Counted from the first letter of the stretch, positions 1 through 7,102 are shown. The stretch is DNA of 22,261 bases from Candidatus Stahliibacteriota bacterium (GCA_030613445.1 JAUWLY010000012.1:1-22261), one strand, 5' to 3'. The notes: generated by a model from the sequence alone, not told the origin. Translations and numbers: made by a program.

Positions 1-169
1 AATCATACGGTTCTTTGAATTCTTCATCACGAAAATCTTCTGGAGCAATCACCATTAAAACTGATTTAGCAATCTGTATTGGTTTTTCCGGGGAAACGAC
101 TTGTGTTTGTTCTTCTCCCCTACCACAACATAAACACAGAAGAATTCCCAGAGTAAAAATTCCCTTCAT
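1..169 (-). CDS. DJ-1/PfpI-like exported protein, N-terminal part (cut by window edge)
   Basis: The first 56 codons lie on the minus strand; the rest is outside the window. The start is well supported: ATG at 169-167 with an AGGAGGA ribosome binding site at 179-173. The N-terminus (MKGIFTLGILLCLCCGRGEE) is a short hydrophobic signal with Cys at 12, 14 and 15, so a lipoprotein is possible although the lipobox is not textbook. After a short polar linker, residues about 36-56 read SVLMVIAPEDFRDEEFKEPY, which resembles the first beta strand and following loop of DJ-1/PfpI proteins (VLMVIAP-x-x-FRDEE). The catalytic Cys of that family would lie beyond the edge, so activity cannot be judged. It lies downstream of the tRNA-Gly gene on the same strand. 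Family call is by motif recognition from one short block. Confidence 0.72.
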   Translation of the reverse strand, partial: MKGIFTLGILLCLCCGRGEEQTQVVSPEKPIQIAKSVLMVIAPEDFRDEEFKEPYD

Positions 170-186
170 GATTCCTCCTACGATAA

Positions 187-222
187 TAAATGCCTAAAAT
201 CCAAAATACCTAAATGCCTAAA
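187..222. repeat. Direct repeat of a 12-mer, 24 bp apart
   Basis: TAAATGCCTAAA occurs at 187-198 and again at 211-222, separated by an A/C-rich spacer that itself looks like degenerate copies. It sits immediately next to the CATNNGC tract and may be part of the same repeat-rich spacer upstream of the DJ-1-like gene. Confidence 0.7.
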
Positions 223-225
223 CAC

Positions 226-302
226 CATACGCCATAAGCCATCTCCCATACGATATAAGCCATCAGCCATACGCCATCTGCCATTAGCCATCAGCCATAT
301 GC
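226..302. repeat. Eleven tandem 7-bp units, consensus CATNNGC
   Basis: Eleven consecutive heptamers can be parsed without a gap: CATACGC, CATAAGC, CATCTCC, CATACGA, TATAAGC, CATCAGC, CATACGC, CATCTGC, CATTAGC, CATCAGC, CATATGC. Positions 1-3 and 6-7 are nearly fixed while positions 4-5 vary freely. The tract lies between tRNA-Gly and the DJ-1-like gene. It resembles in style the short tandem heptanucleotide repeats known from cyanobacteria; homology is not implied. Confidence 0.85.
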
Positions 303-306
303 CAAA

Positions 307-378
307 AGCGGGAGACGGGAGTTGAACCCGCAACCAACGGCTTGGAAGGCCGTGACTCTACCTTTGAGTTACCCCCGC
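307..378 (-). tRNA. tRNA-Gly, anticodon UCC
   Basis: A complete 72-nt cloverleaf reads on the minus strand. The acceptor stem GCGGGGG pairs with CTCCCGC (one G-U). The D stem is ACTC/GAGT, and the anticodon stem ACGGC/GCCGT closes the loop CTTCCAA, giving anticodon TCC (reads GGA and probably GGG). The variable loop has 5 nt, and the T arm is GCGGG-TTCAACT-CCCGT. The discriminator base is U, usual for bacterial tRNA-Gly. The 3' CCA is not encoded (genomic TTT follows), so the tRNA depends on a CCA-adding enzyme such as the one at 1774-2937. A promoter lies directly upstream. Confidence 0.97.
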
Positions 379-386
379 ATGCAAGT

Positions 387-414
387 ATTATAATAATCCA
401 GTCAAAAAAGTCAA
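387..414 (-). promoter_or_regulatory. Promoter of tRNA-Gly
   Basis: On the minus strand TTGACT (414-409), a 16-bp spacer and a perfect TATAAT (392-387). Seven bases past the -10 box is about 380, only 2 nt ahead of the first tRNA base at 378. Confidence 0.85.
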
Positions 415-466
415 TACAATTAGGATAGATTAACATAGCAGCATAAAGCAATTGAGTCTTCTCGAG

Positions 467-494
467 TTGACATTTACAACAAATTGAGTACACT
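467..494 (+). promoter_or_regulatory. Promoter of the SIMPL-domain gene
   Basis: TTGACA at 467-472, a 16-bp spacer, TACACT at 489-494. Predicted transcription start near 501, which gives a leader of about 14 nt consisting almost only of the ribosome binding site AAAGGAGG (501-508). Confidence 0.7.
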
Positions 495-514
495 GTTTCA
501 AAAGGAGGCATCAT

Positions 515-1177
515 ATGTCAATACTACTCATTGTTTCGCTCATTGCACAATATGGCACAGGTGTGAGCACTAGTGGACCAAACATTACGATTGACACGCC
601 GGCATTGTCTGTTACTGGTCAGGCAAGCGCTGCGCTTGGCGTTCAAGCATCTGAATACAAAATTATACTCTACGCAGATACTTATGCATCAGAAGAAAAA
701 GAAGCGCTAGCAGCTTCAGAAGACATTAGAGAAGAAATAATCAAAGTCACAAAGAAGATCGGTGGTAAGAAAAAGGACGTTGTTCTAACAAGTCGCAATA
801 CACTTGAACCTATTGAAGGTGACCCATATTTCCGTGTTGAACAGGATATTCAAATTTGGTTAAAAGACGTAAAAGACATAAATAAGGTCAAAGAGATATA
901 CTTGCTCATTGATGGTGTACAGATCGGTTCGGCTACACCAGTAATCGACAAAAGTGTAGATTACGGTCCAGCAATCAAAAAGGCAAGGATTGATGCAGTG
1001 AAAAACGTAAAACAAGAAGCAAAAGATCTGGCTGTTGAGATGGGGGTTTTACTTGGCGAACCGATGTTCATTGCGGAAAATATTGTTTACCCGGTATATA
1101 CAGGATACGAAACGAGTGAAGAAACAGAAATATCAGTTTCCGTAACTATCTACTATGCGATAACTCACAAAAAATAG
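515..1177 (+). CDS. SIMPL (DUF541) domain protein, probably exported
   Basis: This 220-aa protein has a short hydrophobic N-terminus (about residues 1-13, MSILLIVSLIAQY) that probably acts as an export signal. From about residue 28 it matches the SIMPL/DUF541 pattern: an opening strand (PALSVTGQASAAL) followed by a helix rich in E and K, a central strand-turn region with R-x-E-Q-D-I-Q-I, and a C-terminal A-I-x-x-A-R-x-D-A-x-x-N-V-x-x-E-A helix with VSVTIYYAI as last strand. SIMPL proteins are periplasmic or surface oligomers of poorly defined role (YggE, BP26). The start is set by the ribosome binding site at 501-508. It has its own promoter and appears monocistronic. Confidence 0.88.
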   Translation: MSILLIVSLIAQYGTGVSTSGPNITIDTPALSVTGQASAALGVQASEYKIILYADTYASEEKEALAASEDIREEIIKVTKKIGGKKKDVVLTSRNTLEPIEGDPYFRVEQDIQIWLKDVKDINKVKEIYLLIDGVQIGSATPVIDKSVDYGPAIKKARIDAVKNVKQEAKDLAVEMGVLLGEPMFIAENIVYPVYTGYETSEETEISVSVTIYYAITHKK

Positions 1178-1232
1178 ACGATTGGCAATAATATCAGATG
1201 TAATTATTTGGATTCTCTAAAAAAGAGATCAT

Positions 1233-1445
1233 ATGCTGAAAAGAATATTCAAGCTAAAAGAGAATAGCACTACCATCCCTCAAGAAATGATTGGCGGTTT
1301 GACAACCTTCATGACTATGGCATATATTGTGTTTGTCCAGCCTGCTGTACTCTCTGCTGCGGGTATGGATTTTGGAGCAGTCATGGTCGCTACCTGTCTT
1401 TCCAGTGCAGTTGCCACTTTTCTAATGGCTTTCTTGTCTAATTAA
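1233..1445 (+). pseudogene. NCS2 purine permease remnant (N-terminal about 70 residues)
   Basis: The reading frame opens like an AzgA/PbuG-type NCS2 nucleobase permease: QEMIGGLTTFMTMAYIVF, then VQPAVLSAAGMDFGAVMVAT and a first membrane helix pair ending FLMAFLSN. It then hits TAA at 1443-1445, where the family normally continues with Y-P-I-A-L-A-P-G-M-G and about 360 more residues. Reading through in frame gives only 20 further codons to TGA at 1506, and the other frames do not restore the family sequence. This is therefore a deletion remnant rather than a single frameshift. The ribosome binding site is weak. It could still be translated into a short membrane peptide, but no transport function is possible. 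Confidence 0.85.
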
Positions 1446-1504
1446 ACGTCCAAACCTTATAACTTAGCGTTTCCTGACGAAATCGATATTGAAACACCAA
1501 TAGC

Positions 1505-1532
1505 TTGACTAATTGCATAATATCCGTATAAT
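1505..1532 (+). promoter_or_regulatory. Promoter of the DUF3467-cca-S2P operon
   Basis: TTGACT (1505-1510), 16-bp spacer, perfect TATAAT (1527-1532). The predicted start is near 1539, right at the AAAGGAG ribosome binding site (1537-1543), so the leader is very short. Confidence 0.85.
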
Positions 1533-1550
1533 AATCAAAGGAGAATAGGG

Positions 1551-1838
1551 ATGCAAGACAATAAACAGCGCATAAACATCGAACTGAGCGATGAGCAATC
1601 TCAGGGGACTTATGCTAATGGTGTTGGTATCAGCCATACACCATCTGAATTTATCCTTGATTTCATGAGGTTTTTGCCAGGAGCTCAAAAAGCCAAGGTT
1701 TTTTCAAGAATCATTATGACCCCGCAGAATGCCTATATCGTAAAAAGAGCTTTGGAAGAGAATTTAAAGAAATATGAGGAAAAGTTTGGCAAAATTAAAA
1801 TCTTCGGGAAACCAACAAAAGAAATCGGTTTTAAGTAA
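1551..1838 (+). CDS. DUF3467 family protein
   Basis: This 95-aa soluble protein matches DUF3467: an N-terminal I-N-I-E-L-S-D-E strand, then Q-G-T-Y-A-N-G-V-G-I-S-H-T-P-S-E-F-I-L-D-F, a F-L-P-G-A-Q-K-A-K-V-F-S-R-I-I-M-T-P segment and a C-terminal K/E-rich helix. The molecular role of the family is not established. The start ATG has a good ribosome binding site (AAAGGAG, 1537-1543) and the promoter lies directly upstream. Its last 65 bases overlap the start of the tRNA nucleotidyltransferase gene in another frame, so the two are probably translated together. Confidence 0.9.
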   Translation: MQDNKQRINIELSDEQSQGTYANGVGISHTPSEFILDFMRFLPGAQKAKVFSRIIMTPQNAYIVKRALEENLKKYEEKFGKIKIFGKPTKEIGFK

Positions 1839-2937
1839 GACAATCAGTTTCTTCATTCAATCAGAGTATCACGCGTATCTAGTAGGCGGATATGTACGAG
1901 ATACGACAATCGGAATAGAACATCGGGATATCGATTTAGTCGTCGAAGGTGACGCGATAAGAGCAGCAAAACAGCTAAATAAAAAGTTGAAAGGCAACCT
2001 TGACATACACAAAAAATTCGGTACTGCTTCTATTACAACAAAGCAAATGAGGATTGACCTGGCGAGCGCCCGAGTCGAGAAATACGCCTCACCGGCAAAA
2101 CTGCCCCATGTCTATCCATCAGCTATTAATGAGGACCTCAATCGCCGGGATTTCACGATGAATGCTATGGCTATGTCTATCTCAAATGAAAACTTTGGGG
2201 AAATATTTGATCCCTTCAATGGTATGGAGGATATCAAAAAAGGTGTCATTCGAATTCTGCACAAGGAGAGTTTCAACGACGATCCAACACGGATCTTCCG
2301 TGCTCTAAGATATAAAAATCGTTTTGGTTTTAAGATCGCGAAAACAACAAAAGCATTGATGACTGAAGCAATAAATAAACGAATGATCCAGCGTCTGAGC
2401 GATCAGAGAATCCTTAACGAAATAAGGTTGATCTTTAATGAGACAAACAATCAAGATATAATCAAGGATATTTCTAATCTAACATCGCTCAAGATAAGGA
2501 AGAAAGACATGGAATTGCTGCCGGTTTTGGGATCGAACCGTATGTATTTTTATCTCTCCAAACTTAAGTACTTCAACTTTCCAATCACAAGCGATGAGAA
2601 GCGCTTAGTCAAAGATTTTCATGACTTCGGCAATACGATAACGCGCTTGGATAAAGCAACCAAGCATAGCGAGATTTTTGCAATTCTCTCCCCTATTTCG
2701 AGTGAGGTCATCGATATTATGCCAGCTGTGCTGCCTAAACTAAGACGGAATGTCAGAATATTTCGGCAACTCGAGAAGAAAAAGCTTTTTGTAACTGGTA
2801 ATGATCTCAAAAGACTGGGTTATAAACCCGGGGTAAAATTTAGAAGTATTCTTAACCGGATGCGCGATTGGCAACTTGACAGGAAGATAAGAAATAGAAA
2901 AGAAGCTCTTGAGTATCTGAGAAACATAAAACACTAA
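1774..2937 (+). CDS. cca: tRNA nucleotidyltransferase / poly(A) polymerase family (CCA-adding type)
   Basis: The 387-aa protein belongs to the class II nucleotidyltransferases that add CCA to, or repair, tRNA 3' ends. Visible motifs are YLVGGYVRD (residues 36-43), the metal-binding pair D52-x-D54 in HRDIDLVV, RIDLASAR (93-100), the NRRDFTMNAMA block (123-132) and DDPTRIFRALRY (169-180). No C-terminal HD domain is seen. The tRNA-Gly in this window lacks an encoded CCA, so such activity is needed; whether it adds C and A or A only cannot be told by eye. Start choice is uncertain: ATG 1774 overlaps the upstream gene by 65 nt, and a TTG at 1786 with AGGA upstream is an alternative. It ends TAATG, overlapping the next gene. 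Confidence 0.92.
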   Translation: MRKSLAKLKSSGNQQKKSVLSKTISFFIQSEYHAYLVGGYVRDTTIGIEHRDIDLVVEGDAIRAAKQLNKKLKGNLDIHKKFGTASITTKQMRIDLASARVEKYASPAKLPHVYPSAINEDLNRRDFTMNAMAMSISNENFGEIFDPFNGMEDIKKGVIRILHKESFNDDPTRIFRALRYKNRFGFKIAKTTKALMTEAINKRMIQRLSDQRILNEIRLIFNETNNQDIIKDISNLTSLKIRKKDMELLPVLGSNRMYFYLSKLKYFNFPITSDEKRLVKDFHDFGNTITRLDKATKHSEIFAILSPISSEVIDIMPAVLPKLRRNVRIFRQLEKKKLFVTGNDLKRLGYKPGVKFRSILNRMRDWQLDRKIRNRKEALEYLRNIKH

Positions 2938-3587
2938 TGGGTAGCATCGTTTCCCTTTTACTTTTTCTACCAGCGATTCTATTTGCCTTAACCATCCACG
3001 AATACTCACATGGGTATATGGCACTCCGTATGGGTGACCCCACGGCGAAATTTGCTGGCCGGCTTACGCTAAATCCAATAAAACACATTGACATTATGGG
3101 TTTGTTCGCATTTATCATCTTTCGGTTTGGTTGGGCAAAACCCGTACCTATCAGCCCTGGAAATTTCAGAGATTTAAAAAAGGGTATTCTTTACACTTCC
3201 CTAGCTGGTCCTCTCTCCAATTTCTTGTTGGCTATACCTTTTGGTATTATTTTGAGAATCTTACCGACTACTAGTAATATACTTTTCCCGGTATGGGGTT
3301 TAGTAGGTGCAGGTCTAATTTTTAATCTCATACTTTGTGTTTTTAACTTATTACCAATTCCACCACTTGATGGCTCACACATATTGTTTAGTCTATTACC
3401 CGCACGATATGTTCATATCGAATATTGGCTTACGCGGTATGGCTTTTTCATCCTCATAGGTTTGCTTCTTCTAAATAGTATTGGCATACCTATTCTGAGC
3501 TTATGGATTTGGCCATTTGTGACGCTGTTTGGTGAATTATTTGCAGGACCATCAGCATTCTGGGGATTTATAACAAGATTTTTCTAA
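2937..3587 (+). CDS. Site-2 protease family (M50) membrane metalloprotease
   Basis: The 216-aa polytopic membrane protein carries the zinc motif HEYSH (H21, E22, H25) in its first helix and the third ligand in NLLPIPPLDGSH (D145). Between them lie NP (46-47), KPVPISPGNF (69-77) and SLAGPLSNFLLA, all typical of the short FtsH-independent YwhC/SREBP-protease-like bacterial M50 group without PDZ domain. It presumably cleaves membrane-embedded substrates; the substrate is unknown. Its start overlaps the cca stop codon (TAATG), indicating translational coupling. No Shine-Dalgarno is obvious. Confidence 0.93.
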   Translation: MGSIVSLLLFLPAILFALTIHEYSHGYMALRMGDPTAKFAGRLTLNPIKHIDIMGLFAFIIFRFGWAKPVPISPGNFRDLKKGILYTSLAGPLSNFLLAIPFGIILRILPTTSNILFPVWGLVGAGLIFNLILCVFNLLPIPPLDGSHILFSLLPARYVHIEYWLTRYGFFILIGLLLLNSIGIPILSLWIWPFVTLFGELFAGPSAFWGFITRFF

Positions 3588-3677
3588 AAATCATAGGGTG
3601 TGTATATGAAAACTGCAAGAGGGTCAATGATTGGTATAGATTGGTTTAATTATCCGCGGACATTCATAACTAATTAT

Positions 3678-3721
3678 ATTCGTGTAGATTTGTGTTTTTT
3701 ACATTTCTGTAAATTCGTGTA
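3678..3721. repeat. Degenerate ATTCGTGTA repeats in the spacer before the AsmA gene
   Basis: ATTCGTGTA at 3678-3686, ATTTGTGTT at 3688-3696 and ATTCGTGTA at 3713-3721, separated by T-rich sequence. No clear sigma70 promoter is visible in this 148-bp spacer. The last copy directly precedes the AAAGGAGG ribosome binding site of the next gene. Confidence 0.55.
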
Positions 3722-3735
3722 CAAAAGGAGGCAAT

Positions 3736-6012
3736 ATGAGTAAGTTACTGAGAATATTGCTAATAGCGATAGGTTTGATACTAGTTGTGATAGTTGCAGG
3801 CTATTTCCTAATAAAGAGCTATCTAACACCCAAAACGGTACGGAATATCGCTGAGAAAATTGCCACTGAAGCTCTTCAATATCCAATTGAGATAGGTCAA
3901 GTTGGTTTGCATTTTGGATTTCAAGTTGGCATCACAATAGACGATGTCAAAATACCCAATACCAAAGGTTTTAGCCGTAAACCAATGATTGAAATTGACA
4001 GAACCACCCTGAATCTGAAGCTCCTGCCTTTATTAGGACGTCGGATCGTCGTAAGTGGCTTGGATTTTTCAGGGCTAAAGGTCAACGTTGAAAAAAATAA
4101 ACAGAATAAAACTAACTTTGCGGCAGTCATACCTAAAGAAGCCCAGGGTTCAAGTTGGGCATTATCTCTGTCTTCGGTCACTATTTCCCGGGGTGATGTT
4201 TCTTATGTCGATGTAATGACTAAAACTGAAATAAAGGTCAAGGATATTGAACAAAAAATCAGGTTCAAAGGTAATACGGTATCGGCATCTGGCAAGAGCA
4301 CGGTGTACATATTGAAGAATCAAAGACTACCAGAAATGATAGTAAAAGTCAGTAATGAAATTACTTACGACACGCTTAAAAAAGATCTCCAGATTAAAAA
4401 ACTTACCGCACTGTACGACCCGATAGATCTTTCAATCGATGGGACAATAAGTAAGTTAGAAAAGCTCGATATTAATGCTAAACTCAAAGTTGGCGACATC
4501 TCAAAACTTCCTTCACTGATCCCTGCAGATTCACGCCCCGAAAAACTGAGCGGTACGCTCATCGCAACATGTTCAGTAACCGGCACAACCAAGAAGATGG
4601 TTGTTTCTGGAAACAGCGAACTCAAGAACGTATCTTTCATACCAAAAGGATTCAACCGGGGATTCACAAAAATCCATGGCACTTTTTTATTTACCAGCAA
4701 AGCAATTAAAGATATATCTCTGTCCGCGATGTTCGGAAATGCAAACTTGGAACTCAGCGGAGCTATAAACAACCTTAACAGCCCGACATTGAACCTCAAG
4801 ACTAAAGTAGTAGGAGATCTTCAGGATTTAGAGATGCTTACGACCGATATGAAAGATATGAAAATGAAGGGCCCGTTGACCCTCAATCTATCGATTAAAG
4901 GCACCACTAAAAAACCGTCATACCACGGGGATTATAAGATAAATAACGGATTCATAAATGGAATTGGATTAGCAAAACCTATAAGCAATTTTATCATCAA
5001 AGGTACAATAGCAAATAATGTTGCCAGAATCAGTAAGTGTGGTGGTAACATTGGGCACTCTGATTTTTCATTGACTGGCAAGATAACAAACTTTGAAAGA
5101 CCAATAATTGAAATTAATAATACCTCGCATCTAATAGACCTTGACGAGATCCTGCCAAAGCCAGAAAAAAACAAACAGCGACAAGGAAAGGCTGTACCTG
5201 TAACACTCCGCGGGGTAACTAAAATAAATACATTCACTGGTGCAAACATGGTGTTTAAAAACATAAACTCAAACTTCACCTATGAGAACGGGATAATTGA
5301 TTTGAAAAATTGTACAGCAGATGCTTTTGATGGTAAAGTGCAGTTTGACCTCTATTATAATATAAATAGCCCTGAACCCTATCGCATCCGCACCAGGGTG
5401 ACTTCGATATCAACTAAAAAAATCCTGAAACGGTTCTTAAACTTTGAGAACCTGGAAGGCAGATTGACTGGCATCAGTAATTTCCAGGGCCGTGGTTTCA
5501 GCAAGAAAGATGTCATTGCCAATCTCAATGCCTCGGCCAATGTGAAATTAGTTAACGGTGTATTCAGAAATTTCGCTTTGATAACAAAACTCCTGGCGTG
5601 GCTGGGGATGAAAGACTATAAGGTAGTGGATTTTGACGACCTCGTAGTTAATTTCAATATCGACAAGGGCAAAACAAAAGTGAAAGACTGGACATTGTCG
5701 TCAAAAGTCGGTGATTTTCTCACTAACGGTACCATTGGTCTGAATGGAAGCGTGAATTTGAATGTGACGGCTACACTCAAGAAGAAATACTCAAATATTG
5801 TGAAGAAGTACCACGGAGAGTGGATATTCCCGATTGACAGTAAAGGACAGGCAACAATCGATATCAGGGTCACTGGAAAATTCAGCGATCCTAAATTCAG
5901 TCTTGATAAGAACAAAATTAAGCAGCGTCTCAAGGGTCAGTTGAAGAATGAATTCGATAAGAAAAAGAAAGAATGGGAAAGTAAAATAAAGGATTTATTG
6001 AGAGGAAAATGA
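3736..6012 (+). CDS. AsmA family protein
   Basis: A large 758-aa protein with one N-terminal membrane helix (about residues 5-28) and the rest predicted outside the cytoplasm. The N-terminal block after the helix (Y-P-I-E-I-G-Q-V, G-I-T-I-D-D-V-K-I-P-N, I-E-I-D-R-T-T-L-N-L-K-L-L-P-L-L) is the repeating beta-groove pattern of AsmA/TamB-like proteins. The C-terminal part with GDFLTNGTIGLNGSVNLNVTATL matches the AsmA-like C-terminal region. It ends in a lysine-rich helix. AsmA-like proteins bridge inner and outer membrane and are implicated in phospholipid transport, which supports a diderm cell. The start is fixed by AAAGGAGG (3723-3730). It appears to be a single-gene unit. Confidence 0.88.
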   Translation: MSKLLRILLIAIGLILVVIVAGYFLIKSYLTPKTVRNIAEKIATEALQYPIEIGQVGLHFGFQVGITIDDVKIPNTKGFSRKPMIEIDRTTLNLKLLPLLGRRIVVSGLDFSGLKVNVEKNKQNKTNFAAVIPKEAQGSSWALSLSSVTISRGDVSYVDVMTKTEIKVKDIEQKIRFKGNTVSASGKSTVYILKNQRLPEMIVKVSNEITYDTLKKDLQIKKLTALYDPIDLSIDGTISKLEKLDINAKLKVGDISKLPSLIPADSRPEKLSGTLIATCSVTGTTKKMVVSGNSELKNVSFIPKGFNRGFTKIHGTFLFTSKAIKDISLSAMFGNANLELSGAINNLNSPTLNLKTKVVGDLQDLEMLTTDMKDMKMKGPLTLNLSIKGTTKKPSYHGDYKINNGFINGIGLAKPISNFIIKGTIANNVARISKCGGNIGHSDFSLTGKITNFERPIIEINNTSHLIDLDEILPKPEKNKQRQGKAVPVTLRGVTKINTFTGANMVFKNINSNFTYENGIIDLKNCTADAFDGKVQFDLYYNINSPEPYRIRTRVTSISTKKILKRFLNFENLEGRLTGISNFQGRGFSKKDVIANLNASANVKLVNGVFRNFALITKLLAWLGMKDYKVVDFDDLVVNFNIDKGKTKVKDWTLSSKVGDFLTNGTIGLNGSVNLNVTATLKKKYSNIVKKYHGEWIFPIDSKGQATIDIRVTGKFSDPKFSLDKNKIKQRLKGQLKNEFDKKKKEWESKIKDLLRGK

Positions 6013-6090
6013 TAAACCAAAATTCAAACTATGGAAGAAACAGCTGAAGATTTGGACTTGGAAATTAGATATTGTTTAGGAACGAATTTT

Positions 6091-6117
6091 CCGCCCGAGG
6101 CGGATTAGCCTCAGGCT
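6091..6117. repeat. Two adjacent short palindromes
   Basis: CCGCC-CGA-GGCGG (6091-6103) is followed three bases later by AGCCT-C-AGGCT (6107-6117). Both are perfect stems with tiny loops, lying in the 138-bp spacer between the AsmA gene and fpg. No U tract follows, so intrinsic termination is not supported. The GC-rich cores look like those of the hairpins in 7026-7073. Confidence 0.75.
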
Positions 6118-6150
6118 GAAGAAATTAGCATTTAGCATTTCAAAATAACT

Positions 6151-6975
6151 ATGCCTGAACTCCCCGAAGTCGAGACTATCAAAAGAGAGTTAAAGTCCAG
6201 AATAATCAATAAGAAAATCCTGGCCTGTATTACCTTACGTGATGATGTCATTGCTTACCCCAAACCAAAAGCATTTTGTAGAGCAATCCTTAACGAAACA
6301 GTAGTCGATGTAACAAGAAAAGCCAAATATCTCTTTCTTGAACTCACCAATGAAAAGAAAATCGTCTTCCATTTCAGACTCTCTGGTACTATCTCACTGA
6401 GAAAATTACGTACAAAACCCGAGCGTTTCACCAGGGTGATAATAAAGATAAATGGATACCAACTTTTCTTCAATGAACCAAGGGTACTGGGTAGACTCTA
6501 CCTATTGAAGAACAAAAGAAGATTGCCGATTCTGAAAGGACTGTATAACCTCGGACTTGAGCCAATCGTTGATGAATTCGACTTGTCCTACCTTCGCAAT
6601 AATATAAAGGGAAGAAAGGCGAAGATCAAAGCATTGCTTCTCGATCAGAGTATCTGTGCTGGAGTCGGTAATATATATTCTGACGAAGCTCTTTTTCTTG
6701 CCGGGATAAGACCATTGCGCCGTGCCAAGCGTATAACGATTAGAGAAACTGCAAAACTCGTGAGCGCATTAAAAGATGTAATAAAAAAAGGGATAGATAA
6801 TTACGGAACATCGGTTTCCGATTATCATAGGACTGATGGCAAAGATGGAAATTTTCAGAAGTTCTTGTATGTCTACGGTAAAGAGGATGAACCTTGTAGA
6901 GTCTGCGGGACAAAAATCATCTTGACAAAACTCGGTAACCGCTCCACCAGGTATTGCCCGAAGTGCCAGAAATGA
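6151..6975 (+). CDS. mutM: Formamidopyrimidine-DNA glycosylase (Fpg/MutM)
   Basis: The 274-aa enzyme removes oxidised purines such as 8-oxoguanine and cuts the abasic site by beta,delta-elimination. All hallmark elements are present: the N-terminal catalytic PELPEVET (nucleophilic Pro2, Glu3), the lysine in RKAKYLFLEL (K59), the FNEPRVLGRLYLL strand, the helix-two-turn-helix AGVGNIYSDEALFLAGIRP, and a C-terminal zinc finger C-x2-C-x16-C-x2-C with Arg before its last Cys pair. ATG 6151 must be the start because Pro2 follows it. There is no Shine-Dalgarno and no clear promoter nearby, so its expression signal is not understood. Confidence 0.97.
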   Translation: MPELPEVETIKRELKSRIINKKILACITLRDDVIAYPKPKAFCRAILNETVVDVTRKAKYLFLELTNEKKIVFHFRLSGTISLRKLRTKPERFTRVIIKINGYQLFFNEPRVLGRLYLLKNKRRLPILKGLYNLGLEPIVDEFDLSYLRNNIKGRKAKIKALLLDQSICAGVGNIYSDEALFLAGIRPLRRAKRITIRETAKLVSALKDVIKKGIDNYGTSVSDYHRTDGKDGNFQKFLYVYGKEDEPCRVCGTKIILTKLGNRSTRYCPKCQK

Positions 6976-7000
6976 AAATGACGCCAGTGCAGGAATGGCT

Positions 7001-7102
7001 GAAGACACGCTGCGCTGTAGACACATCCGCCAACGGCGGATTGAAGACACGTCCGCCACACAATATGGCGGACTGCAGGCACGCCTTTGGCTGAAGACAA
7101 CC
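7001..7102 (+). repeat. Array of degenerate 16-bp repeats (forward), with embedded hairpins
   Basis: Units: GAAGACACGCTGCGCT (7001-7016), GTAGACACATCCGCCA (7017-7032), GAAGACACGTCCGCCA (7043-7058), GCAGGCACGCC-TTTGGCT (7075-7092, expanded) and a start of another, GAAGACAACC (7093-7102). Two hairpins overlap the units: TCCGCC-AAC-GGCGGA (7026-7040) and GTCCGCCA-N7-TGGCGGAC (7051-7073). The same unit recurs inverted at 7449-7512. Confidence 0.8.

Noticed and set aside
15..197. 60-codon plus-strand reading frame
   Set aside because: It is the shadow of the minus-strand DJ-1-like gene, which has a proper ribosome binding site and family motif.
226..302. Possible CRISPR array
   Set aside because: The repeat unit is 7 bp with no spacers of 25-40 bp and there are no cas genes; it is a simple heptad tandem repeat.
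284..514. 76-codon minus-strand reading frame
   Set aside because: It runs through the tRNA-Gly gene and part of the heptad tract and shows no protein-family pattern.
1182..1209. Promoter TTGGCA-N16-TTATTT before the permease remnant
   Set aside because: Both boxes are poor matches; it may be the decayed promoter of the pseudogene but is too weak to annotate.
3607..3744. 45-codon plus-strand reading frame ending inside the AsmA gene start
   Set aside because: It contains the ATTCGTGTA repeats and the AsmA ribosome binding site, has no good ribosome binding site of its own and no recognisable protein pattern.
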